Shown here: one piece after another, positions 1 through 6,835 of the stretch
Layout of the letters: each line of letters begins with the position of its first letter
Position numbering within the stretch: the first letter of the stretch is position 1
Assembly: GCA_030632765.1 (NCBI GenBank)
Contig: DAOVUC010000064.1
Span: 1 to 7,916, forward strand
DNA length: 7,916 nt
Direction: 5' to 3'
Origin: Candidatus Dadabacteria bacterium
Lineage (GTDB): Bacteria > Desulfobacterota_D > UBA1144 > Nemesobacterales > UBA2774
Notes under the pieces: model-generated
Database searches by the model: none
What the model saw: the letters and a program-made list of their open reading frames with translations, nothing else
What the model was told of the DNA's origin: nothing
Made by a program: the position numbers and the translations under genes

Positions 1-1581
1 GGCAGGTTCTGGTTTGTCGGCGATTAGGGCTTCTGTTGTTAGAAGCAGTCCAGCCACACTTGATGCGTTAATCATAGCGCTCCTTGTTACCTTCGCAGGA
101 TCGATGATTCCTGCCGCTATCATGTCACAGTACTCAAGCTTCGCTGCGTCAAATCCATTTGACCCCTTCTGCTCGCTTACCTTACCTACCACAATAGATC
201 CGTCCCATCCCGCGTTGGTTGCTATCCCTCTGAGAGGCTCTTCGAGAACTTTCTTTACGATGTTCACGCCTGCTTGCTCCTCTACATCCGCGCCCTTAAA
301 TCCATCCACTTCTTTTATTGCTCTGATCAGCGCGACTCCGCCCCCTGCTACGATACCCTCTTCCACTGCAGCTCTGGTTGCGTTAAGCGCGTCCTCGACC
401 CTTGCCTTCTTCTCTTTCATCTCGGTCTCTGTCGCGGCTCCAACTCTGATCACAGCCACTCCACCCGCAAGCTTGGCAAGTCTTTCTTGGAGCTTCTCAC
501 GATCGTACTCTCCGCTTGCTTCATCAACCTGGGCTTTGATCTGTCTTATTCTTCCCTCTATCTCTCCCCTCTTGCCAGCGCCCCCGATCAGTGTCGTATT
601 GTCTTTATCTATTATTACTTTCTTGGCTCTACCCAAATCAGCGAGCTTTGCACTCTCAAGCTTCATCCCAACTTCCTCTGCGATAACTTTGCCGCCCGTT
701 AGCACTGCTATATCCTCTAACATGGCCTTACGTCTATCGCCGAACCCGGGAGCCTTCACGGCCGCTGCTTTCAGGTTGCCCCTCATCTTGTTCACCACTA
801 ACGTCGCAAGGGCCTCGCCCTCTATATCCTCTGCCATTACAAGCAGCGGTTTTGTGCTTCTTGCTACTTCCTCCAAGAGAGGTACCAAATCTTTCATATT
901 GTCTATTTTCTTGTCGTACATTAATATCAACGGGTCCTCAATCTCTATTAACATCCTCTCCGGATCGGTGATGAAGTAAGGGCTTAGATACCCTCTGTCA
1001 AACTGCATACCCTCTACTACCTCTAGCTCTGTCTCCAGACTACGTCCCTCTTCAACTGTTATTACTCCGTCTTTACCCACTTTCTCCATTGCGCCCGCTA
1101 TGATGTTACCTATGGTTTCGTCTCCGTTTGCGGATACTGTGGCAACCTGGGCTATCTCTGTGCGCCCTTTAACCTGCTTGCTCTGTTTGCGTATGCTGTC
1201 CACTACTACTTCCACAGCCTTATCTATCCCTCTTTTTAGCTTCATTGGGTCGTGGCCTGCGGCTACGAGCTTAATACCTTCTCTAAAGATTGCCTGAGCC
1301 AAAATTGTTGCTGTTGTGGTTCCGTCTCCGGCCACATCACTTGTCTTGGAAGCTACTTCCTTTACCATCTGCGCTCCCATGTTCTCAAAGCGGTCTTCAA
1401 GCTCGATCTCTTTGGCTACGGTTACTCCGTCCTTGGTTACTACAGGGGCTCCGAATGTTTTCTCTATTAATACGTTTCTGCCTCGTGGACCCAGTGTGGC
1501 CTTCACTGCGTTGGACAGTGTGTTTACTCCCTTTAGTACTGCGTCCTGTGCCTCTCTGCTAAATTTTATTTCCTTTGCCAT
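1..1581 (-). CDS. groL: 60-kDa chaperonin GroEL, 3' end cut by window edge
   Basis: Encodes the large subunit of the cytoplasmic GroEL/GroES folding chamber, which binds non-native proteins and folds them in cycles of ATP hydrolysis. The minus frame is open without a stop for 527 codons from ATG 1581 to the window edge. It starts [21 protein letters not shown]-site signatures are in place: GPRG near residue 31, [11 protein letters not shown] with Asp51, AGDGTTTAT with Asp86, and the catalytic Asp397 in [11 protein letters not shown], followed by GIVAGGG. The last visible residues are [13 protein letters not shown], so only the usual flexible tail (about 15-20 residues, often Gly/Met-rich) lies outside. 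A strong AGGAGGA at 1592-1598 sits 10 nt before the start. It is second in an operon, 45 bp after groES. Base composition is clearly higher in GC than its neighbours (two hand-counted 60-base lines are 53%). The identification is secure. Confidence 0.98.
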   Translation of the reverse strand, partial: MAKEIKFSREAQDAVLKGVNTLSNAVKATLGPRGRNVLIEKTFGAPVVTKDGVTVAKEIELEDRFENMGAQMVKEVASKTSDVAGDGTTTATILAQAIFREGIKLVAAGHDPMKLKRGIDKAVEVVVDSIRKQSKQVKGRTEIAQVATVSANGDETIGNIIAGAMEKVGKDGVITVEEGRSLETELEVVEGMQFDRGYLSPYFITDPERMLIEIEDPLILMYDKKIDNMKDLVPLLEEVARSTKPLLVMAEDIEGEALATLVVNKMRGNLKAAAVKAPGFGDRRKAMLEDIAVLTGGKVIAEEVGMKLESAKLADLGRAKKVIIDKDNTTLIGGAGKRGEIEGRIRQIKAQVDEASGEYDREKLQERLAKLAGGVAVIRVGAATETEMKEKKARVEDALNATRAAVEEGIVAGGGVALIRAIKEVDGFKGADVEEQAGVNIVKKVLEEPLRGIATNAGWDGSIVVGKVSEQKGSNGFDAAKLEYCDMIAAGIIDPAKVTRSAMINASSVAGLLLTTEALIADKPEPA

Positions 1582-1591
1582 GGTGCTTTAA

Positions 1592-1598
1592 TCCTCCT
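1592..1598 (-). promoter_or_regulatory. Ribosome binding site of groEL
   Basis: Reads AGGAGGA on the minus strand, 10 nt upstream of ATG 1581, in the 45-bp groES-groEL spacer. It fixes the GroEL start and would support high translation. Confidence 0.85.
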
Positions 1599-1626
1599 GC
1601 ATAATTTCTATATTTTAAAATTGCTA

Positions 1627-1914
1627 TTAGTTAACTATCGCTAAAATCTCGTCTTCCATAACAATAAGATAATCTTTTCCATCAAGACTTATCTCTATTC
1701 CGCCATATTTTCTAAAAAGGATTTTATCACCCTTCTTCACATCAAGCGGCTTTATGCTACCGTCAGGGAGTATAATCCCAGTGCCTACTGCAACTACCTT
1801 ACCTACTTGTGGTTTTTCTTTAGCGGTTTCGGGAATGATAATGCCGCCCTTGGTTTTTTCTTCCGCATCTATTAACTGTATTAGAACCTTATCATGTAGT
1901 GGTCTTGCCTTCAT
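1627..1914 (-). CDS. groES: 10-kDa co-chaperonin GroES
   Basis: Encodes the heptameric lid of the GroEL chamber. The 95-residue product has the usual GroES length. It opens MKARPLHDKVLIQLIDAEEK; the mobile loop that docks onto GroEL is visible as EEKTKGGIIIPETAKEKPQ (about residues 18-36), followed by GKVVAVGTG. The roof/C-terminal part contains VKKGDKILFRKYGGIEI and ends DEILAIVN. AAGGAGGA at 1923-1930 lies 8 nt before the ATG, so the start is well supported. Two adjacent stops (TAA, TAG) end the gene. It is first in the groES-groEL operon and is preceded by the tandem promoter-like elements at 1948-1979 and 2056-2087. Its base composition is about 40% GC, close to the rest of the window and below that of groEL. 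Confidence 0.98.
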   Translation of the reverse strand: MKARPLHDKVLIQLIDAEEKTKGGIIIPETAKEKPQVGKVVAVGTGIILPDGSIKPLDVKKGDKILFRKYGGIEISLDGKDYLIVMEDEILAIVN

Positions 1915-1922
1915 TACAAACT

Positions 1923-1930
1923 TCCTCCTT
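1923..1930 (-). promoter_or_regulatory. Ribosome binding site of groES
   Basis: AAGGAGGA on the minus strand, 8 nt before ATG 1914. This near-perfect anti-16S match sets the groES start. Confidence 0.85.
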
Positions 1931-1947
1931 GAGTGTTGTTAATTCTT

Positions 1948-1979
1948 ATTAAGCTAAGCACGAATATTCCCGTGTCAAG
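1948..1979 (-). promoter_or_regulatory. Putative groE promoter P2, CTTGACA-N19-CTTAAT
   Basis: On the minus strand CTTGACA (1979-1973) is followed after 19 nt by CTTAAT (1953-1948). TTGACA is a perfect sigma70 -35 hexamer. The -10 is unclear: TAGCTT lies at 16-nt spacing and CTTAAT at 19 nt. The same pattern occurs upstream at 2056-2087. An imperfect palindrome fills most of the spacer (1959-1974), the position an operator would take. The CTTGAC...C-T-T-A layout also loosely recalls heat-shock (RpoH-type) promoters of alphaproteobacteria, but the spacing does not match exactly. The resulting leader would be short, with the groES ribosome binding site close behind. Confidence 0.5.
1959..1974. 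promoter_or_regulatory. Operator-like imperfect palindrome in P2
   Basis: Minus strand CACGGGAATATTCGTG has CACG/CGTG arms around a core that contains the palindrome GAATATTC. It lies between the -35 and -10-like elements of P2. The position suggests repressor control of groE, but no known operator is recognised. It is not CIRCE (TTAGCACTC-N9-GAGTGCTAA), which I looked for and did not find in this intergenic region. Confidence 0.3.
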
Positions 1980-2023
1980 ACTAATTATATCGAGTGATTT
2001 ATTTCTGGTAGGAATATCAACCC

Positions 2024-2076
2024 TTCCGGAGTTTTAGCCCTATATAATTAAATGAATTAAGATAACCCTCCGGGAA
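2024..2076. repeat. Spaced inverted repeat TTCCGGAG / CTCCGGGAA
   Basis: TTCCGGAG at 2024-2031 is matched by CTCCGGGAA at 2068-2076, inverted and with one extra G. The 36 bp between them is very AT-rich. The right arm falls in the spacer of the upstream groE promoter-like element, and the interval holds a perfect plus-strand TATAAT (2043-2048) that could serve tsaC. It could be a paired operator site for control of both directions, or chance. No regulator is encoded nearby. Confidence 0.25.
2043..2048 (+). promoter_or_regulatory. Possible -10 box for tsaC
   Basis: A perfect TATAAT on the plus strand about 145 bp before the tsaC start. No recognisable -35 stands 16-18 bp upstream (ACCCTT or similar), so support is weak. 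A second candidate, TATTAT at 2118-2123, is nearer to the gene but also lacks a -35. Confidence 0.2.
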
Positions 2077-2087
2077 ACTTTGTCAAG
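2056..2087 (-). promoter_or_regulatory. Putative groE promoter P1, CTTGACA-N19-CTTAAT
   Basis: On the minus strand CTTGACA (2087-2081) is followed after 19 nt by CTTAAT (2061-2056), matching the P2 pattern at 1948-1979 exactly in both elements and in spacing. The three bases before the second element also match apart from one intervening base (TTATCTTAAT here, TTAGCTTAAT in P2). At 16-nt spacing the -10 would read TATCTT (4 of 6). The leader to groES would be roughly 140 nt. Tandem promoters are common for groE operons. The repetition makes chance less likely. Confidence 0.5.
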
Positions 2088-2194
2088 TACACACTCGCCG
2101 CTCAGCAGGAAAACGGTTATTATAGAAAAATGCTAATAAAAGAGGTGAGTTATCAGGCCTTGGCAAATAAAGATAGAAAGAGTTTTCACTCAGT

Positions 2195-2827
2195 ATGCCT
2201 TTGACAGAAGTAATTTCAGCAAAAGATGCAGAAGCTCCCGGAACAGCGGCCTTAGTACTAAAGAAGGGCGGGATAATCGTATATCCTACAGAGACTCTCT
2301 ATGGCCTTGGCGCTATTGCTTCAATAAATGATTCCGTAGAGAGAATTTTCGATATAAAGGGAAGACCGCACGGAAAACCCATACCGGTACTTGTACGAGA
2401 TAGAGTTATGCTCTCGGAAATTGCTGAAGTTAGTGAACTTGCCTCATCTCTTGCAAATAGATTCTGGCCTGGGGCGCTCACGTTAATACTTAAACAAAAG
2501 GCTAATTTGCCAAAACCCATTACTTGTGGAACTGCAAAGATAGCACTGAGAATATCCGCTCATCCCTTTTTGCAGAAGCTTTTTGACTTGATTAATGCCC
2601 CCCTAACTTCAACAAGCGCGAATCTGAGCGGAGGCGAGAATTTGCGCGATTCAGATCGGCTATTTGAGACTTTTAACGGGAAAGTTGACCTTATAATCGA
2701 CTCTGGTAACATTCCCGAATCGAGAGGCTCTACCATAGTAGATTTAACTCTTGATCCGCCCCAAATTTTAAGAGAAGGGGATATCAACGCAAAAATGCTG
2801 AAGGAGTTTATTGATGGCAACAGTTAA
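2195..2827 (+). CDS. tsaC: L-threonylcarbamoyladenylate synthase, TsaC/YrdC/YwlC type
   Basis: Makes threonylcarbamoyl-AMP from threonine, bicarbonate and ATP, the first step of the universal t6A37 modification of ANN-decoding tRNAs in the cytoplasm. The 210-residue product is a single YrdC domain without the extra Sua5 domain. Family motifs in order: KKGGIIVYPTETLYGLG (23-39), IKGRP with Lys55 and Arg57, PIPVLV (63-67), RFWPGALTLIL (89-99), Arg119 in ALRIS, TSANLSG (139-145), STIVDLT (179-185) and ILREG (191-195). ATG 2195 is the first start after the in-frame stop TAG 2174-2176. The site before it (AGAAAG, about 13 nt away) is a weak ribosome binding site. The 3' end overlaps the following DUF1015 gene by 14 bp. 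It is divergent from groES. The usual t6A partners (tsaB, tsaD, tsaE) are not in the window. Confidence 0.93.
   Translation: MPLTEVISAKDAEAPGTAALVLKKGGIIVYPTETLYGLGAIASINDSVERIFDIKGRPHGKPIPVLVRDRVMLSEIAEVSELASSLANRFWPGALTLILKQKANLPKPITCGTAKIALRISAHPFLQKLFDLINAPLTSTSANLSGGENLRDSDRLFETFNGKVDLIIDSGNIPESRGSTIVDLTLDPPQILREGDINAKMLKEFIDGNS
2801..2806 (+). promoter_or_regulatory. Ribosome binding site of the DUF1015 gene, inside tsaC
   Basis: AAGGAG lies within the last codons of tsaC, 7 nt before ATG 2814 and only 4 nt before the TTG at 2811. The spacing favours ATG 2814 as the start. It indicates coupled translation of the two genes. Confidence 0.75.
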
Positions 2828-4040
2828 AGGATTTAGGGGAATCAGATACAATCCGGAGAAAATTGAAAATTTCAGCGACGTGCTTGCTCCTCCATATGAT
2901 GTAATTAATTCTAAAGAGCAAGAAGAGCTCTATAATAAGAATCCCTACAATGTTATAAGACTTATCTTATCAAAGGGCGAAGACGACTCAAAATACCAAG
3001 AAGCTGCCCAAACGTTTAGATCCTGGATTGAAAACGACACACTCACTCACGACGAAGAACCCAGCATCTATCCCTACTATCAGGAATTTGAAGAGAGTGG
3101 AAAGAAATTAACCAGAAAGGGTTTTTTAGCAGCTGTAAAGATTGAGGACTTCTCAACCAAAAAGATACTACCTCACGAAAAGACATTCTCTAAACATAAG
3201 AGGGACAGGCTCAAGCTAAACACCGCCTGCAAAGCAAATATGAGCCCCGTGTTCTCGGTTTATTCAGACCCCGAGATAACTATAGAGAAACTTTTAGATG
3301 AAAAACTTACAACTGAGCCGATATTTGATATCACAAATGAAGACGGCGTAAGAAACAGATTGTGGAAGCTCTCGGACCCGGACACTATATCATTTATAGG
3401 AAACCATCTTGAAGACAAGAGTCTTCTGATTGCTGACGGCCACCATCGTTATGAAACAGCAATTGAATACAGGAATATTCAAAGAGAACTAAATGGCGGA
3501 GTGTCACAAGACAGGCCTTATGAATATGTAATGATGTTTCTCTCAAACGCTGAGGATGAGGGACTTATCATTAATCCCACACACAGGGTCATTAAAAACA
3601 TGGGGGGTCTTGATACGGCAAGTTTTCTCAACAAGCTTGGTAAAGAGTTTAATATTGAGAAAATGCTCTACAAGGATGGTATATCCAATATAGGATATGA
3701 AGAATTCGCAATCCTCACTAAAGACCCTGAATTTGTTTATAGAGCCTCTTTAAAAGCTATCAATAAGGAATCTCCTAACAGGCTTGCCGTAACACTCCTT
3801 CACAATAACGTATTTAATAGGATAATAGACGAAGATAGCGCCGGTATTTTATATACAAAATTCTTAAGCGAAGCGGCCCGACTAGTACAAAGTGAGGAAT
3901 ATGAAATAGCTTTTATACTGCCTGAACTAAGGGCAAGCGATATTTTTGATGTCGTCCTGACCGGAGACAGAATGCCTCAGAAGACAACTTACTTTTATCC
4001 AAAGATTCTCTCGGGCCTGGTATTTAATCCCCTTGCATGA
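2814..4040 (+). CDS. DUF1015 family protein of unknown function
   Basis: A full-length member (408 residues) of the DUF1015 family, a conserved cytoplasmic protein found in clostridia, deltaproteobacteria and others, with no firmly established function. Recognisable family blocks: VKGFRGIRYN at the N-terminus, LAPPYDVI (24-31), NPYNVIRLIL (43-52), ILPHEKTFSKHKRDRLKL (118-135), NMSPVFSVY (142-150), and the strongest, LLIADGHHRYETAIEYR (204-220). This last motif resembles the GHHR-type box of ParB/Srx-fold proteins, some of which are free-serine kinases; that relation is my inference from the motif only. No signal peptide or membrane segment is seen. A TTG three bases upstream (2811) is an alternative start but sits too near the AAGGAG. 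The start overlaps the end of tsaC by 14 bp, so it is probably co-expressed with it. It converges with the redoxin gene downstream. Confidence 0.88.
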   Translation: MATVKGFRGIRYNPEKIENFSDVLAPPYDVINSKEQEELYNKNPYNVIRLILSKGEDDSKYQEAAQTFRSWIENDTLTHDEEPSIYPYYQEFEESGKKLTRKGFLAAVKIEDFSTKKILPHEKTFSKHKRDRLKLNTACKANMSPVFSVYSDPEITIEKLLDEKLTTEPIFDITNEDGVRNRLWKLSDPDTISFIGNHLEDKSLLIADGHHRYETAIEYRNIQRELNGGVSQDRPYEYVMMFLSNAEDEGLIINPTHRVIKNMGGLDTASFLNKLGKEFNIEKMLYKDGISNIGYEEFAILTKDPEFVYRASLKAINKESPNRLAVTLLHNNVFNRIIDEDSAGILYTKFLSEAARLVQSEEYEIAFILPELRASDIFDVVLTGDRMPQKTTYFYPKILSGLVFNPLA

Positions 4041-4122
4041 AATATGTGTAGCACCAAACAACTTAACTCATGCTGAGACCCAAGTATGTTGCGGTGACGG
4101 AGGCGGTGGCTCCTGGTAGTTA
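4041..4122. other. Short convergent gap with no clear terminator
   Basis: These 82 bp separate the DUF1015 and redoxin gene ends. A small GGAG...CTCC dyad occurs at about 4099-4113, but no T-run follows on either strand, so an intrinsic terminator is not supported. The stretch 4091-4120 is noticeably more GC-rich than its flanks. Confidence 0.4.
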
Positions 4123-4728
4123 CTATTCTGAAATAAGTTCCCGAATTTTCTTATCAATAGTGAGATATGCAAGATTTGGGTCTTTATCATTCTCACTCAA
4201 ATAATACTCTCCCCCATCATGTACAAACCTAATAACCCCTTTTTTATCTATTAGAAAACTAGACGAAGTATAAGAGCGTTTTTCATCACCTGTCCAGTAT
4301 TCATTTATTACTTCCCAATCATTATCCTGAGCAATCGGGAACTCAAAACCAAATGCTTTTGCTTTTTTGAGAACCACATCCGGGTCCTTCGCTGCTTGTG
4401 CTTTAGGGTGATGAATACCGATAATAATAAAATCATCATCCTGATACTTATTATAAAAATCTACGAGTGAAGGCGCGGTGCTCTCGCAAAACGGGCATCC
4501 GACCAGCCAAAAGCGGATAAGAACCACCTTACCTCTTAAATCTTCAATTTGGAGTTGCTCTGTATTTAACCACTTGAGGCCTTCAAGTGAGGGCGCCCGC
4601 TTACCAATAAGCTCTCCACCTTCTTTGGGCTGCCAATTAGCATCTTGACTGATCTCCGATGAAGAAGAGGAGCTATTGGATAGACAGATTATAAGTAATG
4701 CAAAAAACATTAAATAGTGAGCTTTCAT
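4123..4728 (-). CDS. Exported TlpA/redoxin-like thiol-disulfide protein
   Basis: A 201-residue thioredoxin-fold protein, probably acting on disulfides or peroxides outside the cytoplasm. It begins MKAHYLMFFALLIICLSN, a hydrophobic signal segment. Cys15 could be a lipoprotein Cys, but the IIC box is atypical because position -1 is Ile. A run of six serines (19-24) follows as a linker. The redoxin domain starts near GKRAPSLEGL (42-51). The active site is FWLVGCPFC with Cys78 and Cys81. IIGIHHPK, then FPIAQDNDWEVINEYW and SSSFLIDKKGVIRFVHDGGEYY follow the pattern of DipZ/NHLRC2-type redoxins. The proline usual just before the FLID strand (cis-Pro) is absent; the residues are YTSSS. ATG 4728 is chosen because AGGA (4740-4737) lies 8 nt upstream. 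The longer start at 4773 has no usable site and would put 15 residues before the signal peptide. It is divergent from lepA. The exact substrate is unknown. Confidence 0.85.
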   Translation of the reverse strand: MKAHYLMFFALLIICLSNSSSSSSEISQDANWQPKEGGELIGKRAPSLEGLKWLNTEQLQIEDLRGKVVLIRFWLVGCPFCESTAPSLVDFYNKYQDDDFIIIGIHHPKAQAAKDPDVVLKKAKAFGFEFPIAQDNDWEVINEYWTGDEKRSYTSSSFLIDKKGVIRFVHDGGEYYLSENDKDPNLAYLTIDKKIRELISE

Positions 4729-4828
4729 AAATATAGTCCTATTTTGATATATGTACCCTAAAGTATACACCATCCTCTACTGGTTAAGTTTGCTGACTTA
4801 TTACAACCAATATATTTTCTTTGCTAAT

Positions 4829-4856
4829 TTGAATATGACCCCTTTTCCTTTATACT
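4829..4856 (+). promoter_or_regulatory. lepA: Candidate lepA promoter TTGAAT-N16-TATACT
   Basis: TTGAAT (4829-4834) matches 4 of 6 and TATACT (4851-4856) 5 of 6 of the sigma70 consensus, with 16-bp spacing. Transcription would start near 4863, giving a 35-nt leader. It lies in the 169-bp divergent region between the redoxin gene and lepA. Confidence 0.4.
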
Positions 4857-4879
4857 ACGTCATCTTTTAATTTTGAGGC

Positions 4880-4885
4880 TATAAT
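4880..4885 (+). promoter_or_regulatory. lepA: Second -10 box, TATAAT, very close to the lepA start
   Basis: A perfect TATAAT only 12 bp before ATG 4898. The matching -35 position (4857-4862, ACGTCA) is poor. If used, transcription would start near 4892 and the mRNA would be almost leaderless, which would agree with the missing Shine-Dalgarno sequence. It could equally be an AT-rich chance match. Confidence 0.3.
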
Positions 4886-4897
4886 TTAGTAAATTAT

Positions 4898-6694
4898 ATG
4901 GAACCCAAATACATAAGAAATTTTTCTATAATCGCCCATGTGGATCATGGGAAATCCACACTTGCAGATAGAATCCTGGAATTCACCGGCGCTTTGAGTA
5001 AGCGAGAGATGGCTGATCAGTTTCTCGATCAAATGGAAATCGAACGAGAAAGAGGGATAACCATAAAAGCACAGGCTGTGCAGCTAGACTACAAAGCAGA
5101 TGACGGGAATACATATGAATTTAATCTAATTGACACACCAGGTCATGTGGATTTTAGCTACGAAGTCTCAAGAAGTCTTATGGCTTGTGAGGGTGCAATA
5201 CTAATCGTAGACGCCTCTCAAGGTGTTGAAGCCCAGACTGTGGCCAACGCCTATATGGCTACCGATTCAGGTCTCGAACTTGTACCCGTAATCAACAAAA
5301 TAGACCTTCCAGCCGCAGATACTGAAAGAGTGCGGGGAGAAATCGAGGATGTAATCGGCATAAGCGCAGAAGAAGCTATCCCCGCAAGCGCCAAAGAAGG
5401 CATAGGAACAAAAGAGATACTAGAGGCAATAATTAAAGATATTCCTCCTCCCCCTGATAAATCCAAAGAACCTCTAAAAGCTCTAATATTTGACAGCTGG
5501 TTTGATTCTTACCAGGGTGTTGTAATGCTTGTAAGGGTTTTTGAGGGGAAAATTAAGACTGGTGAGCAAATTAAATTCATGTCTACCGGCAAGTCTCATG
5601 AAGTAAGAACACTCGGTATTTTCTCACCGAGGGCAATTGAAGTAGATGAGCTCTCAACGGGTGAGGTGGGATTCGTTACCGCATCCATAAAAGAAATCAA
5701 TGAGGCTAAAGTGGGCGACACGATTACAGATGTAGAAAAACCTTCAAAGGAACCTCTTCCCGGTTTTAGAGAGATGAAGCCGATGGTCTTCAGCGGTCTA
5801 TATCCTATTGATTCTGTGGATTACGATAAGTTAAAGGAAGCTCTTGAAAAACTCGCTTTAAATGATTCATCTTTAGTTTATGGACCAGAAACTTCTGTAG
5901 CACTAGGATTTGGATTCCGCTGTGGCTTTCTGGGGCTTTTGCATATGGAGATAGTAAAAGAAAGACTAGAGAGAGAGTTTGAGCTTGAGCTAATATCAAC
6001 CGCACCCACTGTTATATATAAAACGACTGACAAAAATGGGAAAGTTTCCTATGTAGATAATCCTAGCGACTTGCCTTCTCCTGATAAAATGGAATTAATT
6101 GAGGAGCCGTATGTATTGGTTTCAATACACACACCCGGCACGTACCTTGGGGCAATTTTTGACCTCTGTATAAGAAAACGGGGAACCCAGCGTGATATCA
6201 AATATGTAACTCAAGACAGGGTAATTGTAGTATATGAAATTCCTCTCTCAGAGATAGTCTTTGATTTCTACGACAAATTAAAATCCGTATCACGCGGCTA
6301 TGCTTCGATGGATTACGAACCTATTGGCTATCATGGCTCAGACCTTATAAAACTTGAAGTTCTTGTAAACGGGGAGCCGGTTGACGCACTCTCAATAATA
6401 GTTCATAAGGAAAGATCATATGAAAGGGGAAGGGATCTTATACAAAAGCTTAGATCACTCATCCCCAGACAGCTCTATGAAGTCATCATACAGGCCTCTA
6501 TTGGAAGCCGGATCATCGCCAGGGAGTCGGTCAAGCCTGTCAGAAAAGACGTTACCGCCAAATGCTATGGTGGAGATGTAACAAGAAAAAGAAAACTTCT
6601 CGAAAAACAGAAAGAAGGGAAAAGACGTCTCAAACAAGTAGGCAATATTGAAATACCTCAAGAGGCGTTTCTCGCCGTCTTAAAAACTTCATAA
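4898..6694 (+). CDS. lepA: Elongation factor 4, LepA GTPase
   Basis: A translational GTPase that acts on ribosomes and is linked to back-translocation and 30S biogenesis. The 598-residue product is full length for the family. GTPase motifs: G1 AHVDHGKST (13-21), G2 ERGITIKAQ (51-59), G3 DTPGHVDF (79-86) with His83, G4 NKID (133-136), G5 SAKEG (164-168). Domain II follows, then [16 protein letters not shown] of the EF-G-III-like domain, [14 protein letters not shown], and the LepA-specific C-terminal domain with [22 protein letters not shown] and IPQEAF. The start matches the family ([18 protein letters not shown]). There is no Shine-Dalgarno at normal distance; the nearest purine run, GAGG at 4875-4878, is 19 nt away. 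It is flanked by a divergent redoxin gene and a co-oriented peroxiredoxin gene 141 bp downstream. Confidence 0.98.
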   Translation: MEPKYIRNFSIIAHVDHGKSTLADRILEFTGALSKREMADQFLDQMEIERERGITIKAQAVQLDYKADDGNTYEFNLIDTPGHVDFSYEVSRSLMACEGAILIVDASQGVEAQTVANAYMATDSGLELVPVINKIDLPAADTERVRGEIEDVIGISAEEAIPASAKEGIGTKEILEAIIKDIPPPPDKSKEPLKALIFDSWFDSYQGVVMLVRVFEGKIKTGEQIKFMSTGKSHEVRTLGIFSPRAIEVDELSTGEVGFVTASIKEINEAKVGDTITDVEKPSKEPLPGFREMKPMVFSGLYPIDSVDYDKLKEALEKLALNDSSLVYGPETSVALGFGFRCGFLGLLHMEIVKERLEREFELELISTAPTVIYKTTDKNGKVSYVDNPSDLPSPDKMELIEEPYVLVSIHTPGTYLGAIFDLCIRKRGTQRDIKYVTQDRVIVVYEIPLSEIVFDFYDKLKSVSRGYASMDYEPIGYHGSDLIKLEVLVNGEPVDALSIIVHKERSYERGRDLIQKLRSLIPRQLYEVIIQASIGSRIIARESVKPVRKDVTAKCYGGDVTRKRKLLEKQKEGKRRLKQVGNIEIPQEAFLAVLKTS

Positions 6695-6835
6695 AACATA
6701 CTATTGCTAATCTGAATTAAGCTTTCCGTGAGTGATGACTGGAGTGTTTCATCCCTTATTAAAAAACAGAACCTGAATCTTATCACCTAGTATTAGTATC
6801 TAAACCATAAGAAAGACTAAATCAAGGAGATTATC
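6695..6835. other. Gap between lepA and the peroxiredoxin gene
   Basis: AT-rich, 141 bp. A weak GATGA...TCATC dyad (6734-6753) lies about 40 bp after lepA but has no T-run after it, so termination is uncertain. No convincing -35/-10 pair for the next gene was found. The only strong signal is AAGGAG at 6824-6829, 6 nt before ATG 6836, the ribosome binding site of the peroxiredoxin gene. Confidence 0.4.

Noticed and set aside
14..979. Long plus-strand open frame (321 codons) opposite groEL, plus several shorter ones up to 1591
   Set aside because: It is the antisense shadow of the intact GroEL frame. The translation is low-complexity Ser/Ala/Thr/Leu with no family motif or ribosome binding site.
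1921..2194. CIRCE heat-shock operator upstream of groES
   Set aside because: GAGTGTTGTT at 1931-1940 resembles one arm, but no matching TTAGCACTC arm exists at 9-bp spacing.
2130..2204. 24-codon open frame (MLIKEVSYQALANKD...) overlapping the tsaC start, a possible leader peptide
   Set aside because: There is no ribosome binding site at proper distance (AGGA is about 20 nt away), no regulatory codon run and no attenuator-like hairpin. Its length is easily reached by chance.
4099..4113. Intrinsic terminator between the DUF1015 and redoxin genes
   Set aside because: Only a 4-bp stem can form and no T-run follows on either strand.
4729..4773. Longer N-terminus for the redoxin gene, starting MVYTLGYIYQNRTIF
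   Set aside because: The purine run AGAGG directly abuts this ATG, leaving no spacing for ribosome binding, and it would put 15 residues before a normal signal peptide. The start at 4728 has AGGA at 8 nt.
5251..6661. Minus-strand open frames opposite lepA (5251-5466, 5805-6005, 6455-6661)
   Set aside because: They are shadows of the LepA frame with no motifs and no ribosome binding sites.
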